NCBI GenBank assembly: GCA_016187515.1
Contig: JACPJN010000004.1
Span: 1-40,181 of the forward strand
From: Candidatus Uhrbacteria bacterium
Lineage (GTDB): Bacteria; Patescibacteriota; Patescibacteriia; GWA2-47-26
Length of the DNA stretch: 40,181 bases
Reading direction: 5' to 3'
This document shows, one piece after another, positions 17,495-24,352 of the stretch; positions within the stretch are counted from its first letter, which is position 1; every line of letters starts with the position of its first letter. The position numbers and the translations under genes were made by a program. The notes beneath the pieces are model-generated. The model searched no databases. It worked only from the letters and a program-made list of their open reading frames with translations, and was not told the origin of the DNA.

Positions 17495-18493
17495 TTAATT
17501 CATTAGACCCTGGATTACAAAGAAAAGCAGGTAAAGCAGAATCAAGAGCAGCGACTCGCCGCGATTCAATTCATTTTTGGTGCGAAATAAAATCATCAGT
17601 AAAATAGTTACGATCGTAAGCGTCCAGCCGGTAAGCAAAATGTCCGTTCGGCCAAATCCGGAAAGCGGAGTGAAAATGCTCAACGCGCCCAAAATCATAA
17701 TGTTGGCCGCGGCAGAACCCAGGATATTGCCCGCGGAAACATCGCGCGGTTCTCGCCGTGACCGCAGCATAATCGTCAACTCCGGCAGATTGGTGCCTAT
17801 CCCTAAAACCAGCATGCCAAAAACAAAGGCCGGAATTTCAAAACGCGACAAAAGCGCTTCCGAGCCATTAACAATCATACGCGCCACTACCATCAAAATC
17901 ACGGCGCCGAATATAAACTGCGCAACGGCGCGCTTAAGTGACGTCTGCTTGACCGCCTCCTCCACCGGAGCGCTATGCTGGTCTTTAAGATAATAAAAAA
18001 CAAAAAATAAATACAGCGCCACAAGAACTGCTCCGTCAACGCGCGAAAGCGTCCCATCAATAAACAAAAGCGCGGGAGAAAGCAAAAGCGCGGTCAGCAC
18101 ACCCAAATCATGAATACCCAGACGATTGCACCACGGCACCCGCGGCAAAATCTTGCACATTGAATAACGCGCGAATTTTCCATCAATGGCAATTTTTCCA
18201 AACATCAAGCCATTTAACCCGATAACTAAAGTTAAAAGCACAATAATACCGCCTAAAAGATTTCCAAAGGCCAGCCGCGGCACATTGTCAGCCGCAGCGT
18301 ACGCGCCAATCACCATCTCGGGCAAAGAGGTCGTCAGCCCCAAAAGCACGAAACTCAAGGCAAAAGCGCTAATTTTAAAAATCTTTCCCAGATTGGTCAG
18401 CGCAACAACGATAAGATCAGCGGCCTTGCCCAGAACAAAAAAACCGGCCAAAAGCGCTGCGATTATTAGCGATGTGGAAAGCTCAAACGGCAT
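17495..18493 (-). CDS. Second CaCA-family antiporter, divergent
   Basis: GLTTSLPEMVIGAYAAADNVPRLAFGNLLGGIIV and GIGTNLPELTIMLRSRREPRDVSAGNILGSAAANIM. Confidence 0.85.
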   Translation of the reverse strand: MPFELSTSLIIAALLAGFFVLGKAADLIVVALTNLGKIFKISAFALSFVLLGLTTSLPEMVIGAYAAADNVPRLAFGNLLGGIIVLLTLVIGLNGLMFGKIAIDGKFARYSMCKILPRVPWCNRLGIHDLGVLTALLLSPALLFIDGTLSRVDGAVLVALYLFFVFYYLKDQHSAPVEEAVKQTSLKRAVAQFIFGAVILMVVARMIVNGSEALLSRFEIPAFVFGMLVLGIGTNLPELTIMLRSRREPRDVSAGNILGSAAANIMILGALSIFTPLSGFGRTDILLTGWTLTIVTILLMILFRTKNELNRGESLLLILLYLLFFVIQGLMN

Positions 18494-18559
18494 TCGTGTG
18501 AACCTGCGCAGGTGTTAGTTCTTCAACATTCTCAGTATATCACATTTATCTTTTAAAAA

Positions 18560-18598
18560 GAATAATCCCGCGCATAAGTTCAGGCGCGGGATTATTCG
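18560..18598 (-). terminator. Rho-independent terminator downstream of the small zinc-ribbon gene
   Basis: gaataatcccgcgc ... gcgcgggattattc, followed on minus strand by CTTTTTAAAAG. Confidence 0.65.
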
Positions 18599-18632
18599 TC
18601 TAAAGAGGACATATGCCCTCTGGCAATTGCAG

Positions 18633-18779
18633 TTATGACTGCTGCGGCTGATCTCCTTGCGGAGCTTGGGGTTGAGGAGCCTGCGGTTGCGCGTCACCAC
18701 CTGCTTGTCCTGCGCAGTTTGCGCACTTTTCTCCTTCGTTTGCAACGTCTGCCACGCCGCATGATACGCACTTTGCCAT
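18633..18779 (-). CDS. Small (48 aa) zinc-ribbon protein with Pro/Gln-rich tail
   Basis: MAKCVSCGVADVANEGEKCANCAGQAGGDAQPQAPQPQAPQGDQPQQS*; AAAGGAGGTGA SD upstream; absent from ORF track because it is short. Confidence 0.75.
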   Translation of the reverse strand: MAKCVSCGVADVANEGEKCANCAGQAGGDAQPQAPQPQAPQGDQPQQS

Positions 18780-18812
18780 GTCGCTTCACCTCCTTTCTAT
18801 GCAAAGATTATT

Positions 18813-18847
18813 TTAAAGGTGCACCAAAATTCTGGGTGCACCTTTAA
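18813..18847. repeat. 13-bp perfect inverted repeat upstream of the zinc-ribbon gene
   Basis: ttaaaggtgcacc-aaaattctg-ggtgcacctttaa. Confidence 0.85.
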
Positions 18848-19092
18848 TTTTAGTACGGCGCGAAAAATATGTCAATAGCGATTTTAACAATCCGGTTTAT
18901 ATTTATAGATGATCGCTGATCATTTCGATTGTACCACTAATCTTTGAAAATGAAAAAGCCATCCGAGATTTGCAAAAACACTACGGTGGTGTTCCTGTTT
19001 GCGGGCAGGCAAGAGTTGGGCTGGAAATTTCACGGTCGTACAATTTTCAGCCTCGTGCTAATTGCTGCACAAGAGCTATACAGCAAAATCAC

Positions 19093-19130
19093 GTGTCCCA
19101 AAATCTCACGGCCGTGAGATTTTGGGACAC
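19093..19130. repeat. 38-bp perfect palindrome in an intergenic region
   Basis: gtgtcccaaaatctcacggccgtgagattttgggacac is its own reverse complement. Confidence 0.95.
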
Positions 19131-19267
19131 GGACAAAAAACTAATCCCGCGCTTGGAAACATTCTTAATTGCAGAGCCGAAAAGAGTTCCGTAACATTCC
19201 TTAATTGCTTGACACGTGGCCGGGCGGTAAAAATGGCTAAATCAAACAGAATTGTGGATATCTACGC

Positions 19268-19424
19268 TTGACAATAATCCGGCGCGGTGATATGGTTTAA
19301 GTAGAGTAAGTCCCCCGGGTAAAGCCTGTGTGAAGGCACTCTCGCTTTTAGGAGTATCCTAGTGATCGCAGGACAATCCCAAAGGGCATCAATGAATTAT
19401 CCCCTTTTCAGGGGATTCTTCATT
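19268..19424 (+). ncRNA. Candidate orphan small RNA with promoter and terminator-like hairpin
   Basis: TTGACA-N17-TATGGT at 19268-19296, about 100 nt without an evident ORF, then ATCCCC-ttttca-GGGGAT hairpin. Confidence 0.35.
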
Positions 19425-20041
19425 ATGAGAGTCCTGCCTTTCAGTGGTTCGAGAAGCTTCATTTCTTGGCCGATGTACTGCCGATAAAAAGAATTAGAAA
19501 TAAAATCCGCAATCTCTAAAAGTATGTTGGAATACGAGGGTTGCATTTCAAAATGCACAATAGTGTTTGGGTACCAGTTTTTAAGGAAAGAAAGTATGTT
19601 TTTGTGGAACTGCACTTTACTGAGCACACCATGCTGATGCTTTCTGCTATCAACCGTAATATAAACTTTTTTATATGCCTGGATATGTGACGCCTTAAAT
19701 AACGCTTTGAGCATATCGGCATATACCTTATCGAAAAGCAATTGCTCTTCTTTTCCATAATACTCTATCTCGCCGCTTGCAGGTATCAACGATATTTCCT
19801 GCATCACCGTAAGTAACTTAATATCCGGCTGGTTATAGATAAATTTCAATAGCTTTGTTCTCAATGGTTCAAAAAGTCGATCAGCTGCGTGGATTCTTGA
19901 TTTTCCAACAAACGGCAGACGATATGCCTTCCACCGTCTCCACAACTTCTTTACATCTACAGTTTGAAAGCCATTGATGCTGATAAACTGCGGCTTGGTT
20001 CGGTCTTTGAGGTTATAGGATTCATCAAGGTAAAGGTACAT
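19397..20041 (-). CDS. DUF3800 domain protein
   Basis: MYLYLDESYNLKD...FISINGFQT... and C-terminal LLEIADFISNSFYRQY. Confidence 0.75.
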   Translation of the reverse strand: MYLYLDESYNLKDRTKPQFISINGFQTVDVKKLWRRWKAYRLPFVGKSRIHAADRLFEPLRTKLLKFIYNQPDIKLLTVMQEISLIPASGEIEYYGKEEQLLFDKVYADMLKALFKASHIQAYKKVYITVDSRKHQHGVLSKVQFHKNILSFLKNWYPNTIVHFEMQPSYSNILLEIADFISNSFYRQYIGQEMKLLEPLKGRTLIMKNPLKRG

Positions 20042-20060
20042 AAGAGAGTAAAATCCTATT

Positions 20061-20136
20061 TGGTGGGCCGCCTGGGGATTGAACCCAGAACCTTATCCTT
20101 AAGAGGGATCTGCTCTGCCAGTTGAGCTAGCGGCCC
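20061..20136 (-). tRNA. tRNA-Lys (anticodon CTT), CCA encoded
   Basis: Minus strand GGGCCGCTAGCTCAACTGGCAGAGCAGATCC-CTCTTAA-GGATAAGGTTCTGGGTTCAATCCCCAGGCGGCCCACCA. Confidence 0.9.
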
Positions 20137-20137
20137 A

Positions 20138-20213
20138 TGGTGCGCCCAGCAGGGATCGAACCTGCGACCTCTTCCTTAAAAGGGAATTGCTCTACCAATT
20201 GAGCTATGGGCGC
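20138..20213 (-). tRNA. tRNA-Lys (anticodon TTT), CCA encoded
   Basis: Minus strand GCGCCCATAGCTCAATTGGTAGAGCAATTCC-CTTTTAA-GGAAGAGGTCGCAGGTTCGATCCCTGCTGGGCGCACCA. Confidence 0.93.
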
Positions 20214-20297
20214 AAAAAGCGCGGGGCTACGGACCCACGTGCGAACAAAGTATACGCCACGATTTATTTTTTGGCAAGCCCGGTAGTGAAACTTCGA

Positions 20298-21455
20298 CTA
20301 CCGGGCAAGGTCCATCACTATTTTTGCCACTTGTACTGCCGCATCGGGTTTGGAAAGCTCCTGGGCGCGCTCCGACATCTCGCGCATGGCGCCCAGTTCG
20401 TCCATTAGCTTCTCCACGGTCTTCACCAGCCGCGCACTGGTGAGTGTTTTCTGATTTAACACGATTGCCGCTCGCTTTTGTTCAAAATAACGCGCGTTTT
20501 CCTCCTGGTGGCTGCCGGGAATTGGAACGATGACGATTGGTTTACTAAGTGCCGCGAGTTCGGTCAGCACGCCCATGCCGGCGCGGGTCACGACAAGATC
20601 GGCAGCCGCAAGCAGATCACCCATTTCGGAGGTCACGAATTCAAGTACGCAGTAGCGACCCCCTCCCCTAACCCCTCCCACCAAGGGAGGGGGATTTGGT
20701 TGTGCTTCCTCCCCCCTTGTGGGGGAGGATTGAGGTGGGGGGGCGATATTTTTTCCACGACCAATAATATGAATCACCTGATATTTTTTTACGAGTTCCG
20801 GCAACGCCTCCACGACAATTTCGTTGAGCCGCTGCGCTCCGGTTCCGCCGCCCACCACCAGGATCGTGGAGCGTTGATCGTCAAACCCGCACAGTTTCAA
20901 ACCGCGCTGACGATCACCATCTAAGACAACCCCCCGCACCGGATTGCCGGTCCAAACCGCCTTCTTTTTCCACCGCCCCGGCACAGTCCCAGGCAATGCA
21001 TAGGTAATTTTCTTCACAAAAGGCGCGACAAGTTTGTTTGCCAAAGACCAACGCACATCTTGATTATGCAAAAGCACAGGAATTCTAATTCCAAACATGC
21101 GCAGCCACCAGGCGGCCCAAACCACCGGTACGCCCACAAAACCGCCGGCAGTTACAATCACATCCGGCCTGATTTTGAGCAATTTAAACCAGGCAATTTT
21201 GGTGGCCAGATGCAGGGCTATCGGCGTGAATAAATTACGCCAATCAAAATAGCGACGCAATTTCGGAGCCCAGATCCAGTGATACTGGATTCCTACCCCC
21301 TGCATTAATGCGCGCTCCGGGCCTTTCCGCGTCCCAACCCACACAATCTGCAATTTTTCATTTTGCATTTTACATTTTACATTCAACTCCTCAATCACGG
21401 CCAAAAGCGGGGTAACGGAACCCAGAGTAAAACCGCCGGCAAATAATATGCGCAT
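20298..21455 (-). CDS. murG: UDP-N-acetylglucosamine--undecaprenyl-PP-MurNAc-pentapeptide GlcNAc transferase
   Basis: FAGGFTLGSVTPLLAVIEEL, GGFVGVPVVWAAWWL, VGGGTGAQRLNEIV, VVTRAGMGVLTELAALSKPIVIVPIPGSHQEENARYFEQ. Confidence 0.93.
   Translation of the reverse strand: MRILFAGGFTLGSVTPLLAVIEELNVKCKMQNEKLQIVWVGTRKGPERALMQGVGIQYHWIWAPKLRRYFDWRNLFTPIALHLATKIAWFKLLKIRPDVIVTAGGFVGVPVVWAAWWLRMFGIRIPVLLHNQDVRWSLANKLVAPFVKKITYALPGTVPGRWKKKAVWTGNPVRGVVLDGDRQRGLKLCGFDDQRSTILVVGGGTGAQRLNEIVVEALPELVKKYQVIHIIGRGKNIAPPPQSSPTRGEEAQPNPPPLVGGVRGGGRYCVLEFVTSEMGDLLAAADLVVTRAGMGVLTELAALSKPIVIVPIPGSHQEENARYFEQKRAAIVLNQKTLTSARLVKTVEKLMDELGAMREMSERAQELSKPDAAVQVAKIVMDLAR
20658..20742. repeat. GC-rich hairpin repeats inserted in frame in murG
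   Basis: accccctcccctaacccctcccaccaagggaggggg ... ctcccccccttgtgggggaggattgaggtggggggg; encodes PPPQSSPTRGEEAQPNPPPLVGGVRGGG. Confidence 0.8.
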
Positions 21456-21525
21456 AGGGCTTAGGGCTTAGGGCTTAGGGCTTGTAAATAACTCTATGCC
21501 CTACGCTCTTTGCTCTATGCTACTT
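21455..21525. repeat. Heptanucleotide blocks (AGGGCTT)4 and (GCYCTAY/GCTCTTT)n
   Basis: agggcttagggcttagggcttagggctt ... ctctatgccctacgctctttgctctatgct. Confidence 0.85.
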
Positions 21526-22620
21526 CGCATGTCTCGAAATACTTCCCACGATCCCCACCGCCAGACCCTCCACCGCCAGCGCGGTTCCGCCGTAGGAAAC
21601 AAACGGCAAGGGCAGTCCGGTCAGCGGAAAAATTCCCAGCATCGCGCCGATATTAATAAACGACTGAATTCCAAACCATCCGGCAATACCGATTACCAAA
21701 AATCTAGAAAAATCATCTGGCGCGTCACGCGCAATGCGAAACATTCTTGACAGAATCGCGAGAATAAGAATAATCAAACCGGCGCTAATCACAAACCCTA
21801 GCTCCTCGGCCAGAATCGGAAAAATCGAATCGCCGGTAACTTCCGGAAGATAGCGAAATTTTTGCCGCGAATGTCCAAAGCCCACGCCGAAAAGTCCTCC
21901 GGAACCAACCGCCAAAAGGGCTTGATTGATATGGTAACCAATTCCTTGCGGATCAAGTTCCGGATGAATAAAACTGGTCAGCCGCGCTGCTCGGTAAGGC
22001 GCGACTTTAATCAGCGCGGCCAGCAGGACAAACGCGCCAACCACCGCGGAGATGAGATGGGTCATCCTAAATCCCGCGGCAAAAGCCAGAAAAAATACCA
22101 TGGCCACAATCATTCCCAAGGTCCCCAGATCCGGCTGAAGCATGAGCAGTAAGCCCAGAAGGGCGACAACCCCGACAAACGGAATAAACCCGGAGCGCAG
22201 ATCGCGGAGGACTGACGCGCGGCTTTCCAGCCAAGCGGCCAGATAAACTAACAATCCCAGTTTGGCGACCTCGGCGGGCTGAAAAGAAAACGATCCCACG
22301 GTAAACCAGCTGCGCGATCCGCCAAAAGTGCTCCCGATTCCCGGAATCAGCACCAAAATCAACAGGAGCAGGACGAGAATAAAAAACGGCACCGCGACAG
22401 ATCGCCAGAATTGATAAGGAACTCGCGAGGCAATCAAAAACAGAATCACTCCGGGCGCTACGCCGAAAATAAGCTGGTGCTTAACCGCGTAAAAACTCGA
22501 TCCGAATTTTTCAAAAGAAAACACCGAGGAAGCCGAGGCCAGCACAATCAGGCCGAAAACGCCAAGCGCCCCCACGAGGGAAAGAAAAACGTAATCGGGA
22601 GGATTTGCGTGTGTCTTCAT
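21520..22620 (-). CDS. ftsW: FtsW/RodA/SpoVE-family lipid II polymerase/flippase-type protein
   Basis: GVGFGHSRQKFRYLPEVTGDSIFPILAEELGF and GIFPLTGLPLPFVSYGGTALA. Confidence 0.95.
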   Translation of the reverse strand: MKTHANPPDYVFLSLVGALGVFGLIVLASASSVFSFEKFGSSFYAVKHQLIFGVAPGVILFLIASRVPYQFWRSVAVPFFILVLLLLILVLIPGIGSTFGGSRSWFTVGSFSFQPAEVAKLGLLVYLAAWLESRASVLRDLRSGFIPFVGVVALLGLLLMLQPDLGTLGMIVAMVFFLAFAAGFRMTHLISAVVGAFVLLAALIKVAPYRAARLTSFIHPELDPQGIGYHINQALLAVGSGGLFGVGFGHSRQKFRYLPEVTGDSIFPILAEELGFVISAGLIILILAILSRMFRIARDAPDDFSRFLVIGIAGWFGIQSFINIGAMLGIFPLTGLPLPFVSYGGTALAVEGLAVGIVGSISRHAK

Positions 22621-22624
22621 GCAA

Positions 22625-22800
22625 GTAATTTCTAATTGCTCTAATTATTCTAATTGACCAAGTACAATTAACCTAATTGATCTAATTGACCTAATTATTC
22701 TAAACAAATCCCAAATTGGTCATTGGTTATTGTTTAGGTTAATTAGAGCACTTAGGTTAATTAGAATAATTCTTTCTGGTCAATTAGGTAAATTAGAAAT
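22625..22800. repeat. Large imperfect inverted repeat built from CTAATTNNN-type units
   Basis: Left arm aatttctaattgctctaattattctaattgacc..., right arm ...ggttaattagaataattctttctggtcaattaggtaaattagaaatt. Confidence 0.75.
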
Positions 22801-22804
22801 TATC

Positions 22805-23878
22805 TCACCCAATCCCCACTCCTCTATCCAAAAGCATCAGGATCACGCCGACCATTGCCCCAAAGCCAGCAATCAGCCACAGTCGAAAAACCACATTGGG
22901 CTCGGGCCAGCCCTTGGCCTCCAGATGATGATGGATTGGCGCCACCAGAAAGACCTTTTTCCCCTGCCGGAGTTTACGGGATCCGATTTGAATAAGCGTG
23001 GAAAGCGCTTCAATTACCAGTACCGCGCCGATTACCGGCAAAAGCAAGGCGTAGTTGGTCAGCATCGCGACCACTCCCAAAGTTACGCCCATAGACATGG
23101 AACCGGTATCGCCCATGAAAAATTTCGCCGGATAAATATTATACCAAATAAAAACCGTGAGCGCGCCGATAATCACCGCGAGAAATGCCGCCAGCTCATA
23201 CCGGCCTAAAATAAAAGCAATCGCGGCGTAGGCGCCAAAAGCGGCCAAGAGTACCCCGCCGGCCAAGCCGTCCAGTCCATCGGTCTGATTTACCGAAAAT
23301 CCGGTCGCGATAATGATGAACATAAAAATCGGAATATACCAGGCCCCGACAGCGAGGTTGCCCCAAAAAGGAATATGCAAAACATCCCAATCCAGCTTGA
23401 AATAAAACCATAACGCGCCCGTGAGCGCGATAACCGCGTACAAAATCAACCGATGCCGCATTCGCAAGCCGCCGCCGTTGGGACCAATGCGGTAGATATT
23501 GAACAAATCATCAACGAGCCCAATTACCGCCGCGGCGCCAAACGCGGCCAGCGGAAGATAGGTCTGGGATCGGGAAAAAAAATTAAGCGCGTTAAAAAAC
23601 GGCCCGTCGATCCGCGCGAAAAACCACAACAGCAAGACCACGATAAGCGTCGTCCCCCACACTAAAATTCCGCCCATGGTCGGGGTTCCGGTTTTATTTT
23701 TATGAAGTTTGGCAAAAATCGGCGCGAGTTTGCTGTCCCGAATCTGTTTTCCAAGCCGGTGCGCAATCAGAAAACGAATCAGCATCGGAGCCAATAAGAA
23801 CGCGGCCAGGAAGGAAACGATGGCGAGAAAAAAAATTCTGATGACCTGCTCAACAGGTAGTCCATTAAGAGTTGACAT
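22805..23878 (-). CDS. mraY: Phospho-N-acetylmuramoyl-pentapeptide-transferase
   Basis: KTGTPTMGGILV, GLVDDLFNI, NQTDGLDGLAGG, FMGDTGSMSMGVTLG, APIHHHLEAKGWPE. Confidence 0.96.
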   Translation of the reverse strand: MSTLNGLPVEQVIRIFFLAIVSFLAAFLLAPMLIRFLIAHRLGKQIRDSKLAPIFAKLHKNKTGTPTMGGILVWGTTLIVVLLLWFFARIDGPFFNALNFFSRSQTYLPLAAFGAAAVIGLVDDLFNIYRIGPNGGGLRMRHRLILYAVIALTGALWFYFKLDWDVLHIPFWGNLAVGAWYIPIFMFIIIATGFSVNQTDGLDGLAGGVLLAAFGAYAAIAFILGRYELAAFLAVIIGALTVFIWYNIYPAKFFMGDTGSMSMGVTLGVVAMLTNYALLLPVIGAVLVIEALSTLIQIGSRKLRQGKKVFLVAPIHHHLEAKGWPEPNVVFRLWLIAGFGAMVGVILMLLDRGVGIG

Positions 23879-24224
23879 AGAGCAGCAGTATGGCTTGGAG
23901 CAAAAGTAGCAGCGCCGCGATCAGCGCCCCGGCCAGCATCAGCTGCCCAAGATACGGGTCGCGTCGAACCAGAATCCGGGCCAGCAGGCCATTGACTCCC
24001 AGGATTATCGAACTGGCCAAGGGAATGAGATATACCAAATACCAAGCCCCGATGAAATCAACTCCAAACGCGGTGGTATAATGTAAAAAAATCGGATCCT
24101 CTTGCGGCGCGATTCCTAGCGCAAGAATTAACAATTGTCCAAAAATAAGGACGGCCGTAGCAATGGTCAGGTACCGCAAAACCGGATTTTGGTACCAAAA
24201 CCAGCGCTTAATGAAGGAAGTCAT
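23865..24224 (-). CDS. Small polytopic membrane protein
   Basis: Hydrophobic C-terminal part of a longer ORF; plausible start MTSFIKRWFWYQNPVLRYL; upstream extension is antisense to ALDH gene and past its terminator. Confidence 0.6.
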   Translation of the reverse strand: MTSFIKRWFWYQNPVLRYLTIATAVLIFGQLLILALGIAPQEDPIFLHYTTAFGVDFIGAWYLVYLIPLASSIILGVNGLLARILVRRDPYLGQLMLAGALIAALLLLLQAILLLYVNS

Positions 24225-24266
24225 AGTTAAGGATATAGTATAGCACAACCAAATAAAATAATAAAG

Positions 24267-24308
24267 GCCATCTGACCGCCCGTCGCAAGCGACGGGAAGC
24301 CAGATGGC
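24267..24308 (-). terminator. Hairpin terminator downstream of ALDH gene
   Basis: gccatctgaccgcccgtcgcaagcgacgggaagccagatggc followed on minus strand by CTTTATTATTTTATTT. Confidence 0.75.
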
Positions 24309-24352
24309 ACACCTCCTAACACACTCTCTACACACTCTACGGATCTTCTCCG

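Noticed and set aside
18813-18847. Terminator for an upstream gene
   Set aside because: It has a strong stem but no clear T-run and no gene ends close by on either strand; recorded as an inverted repeat instead.
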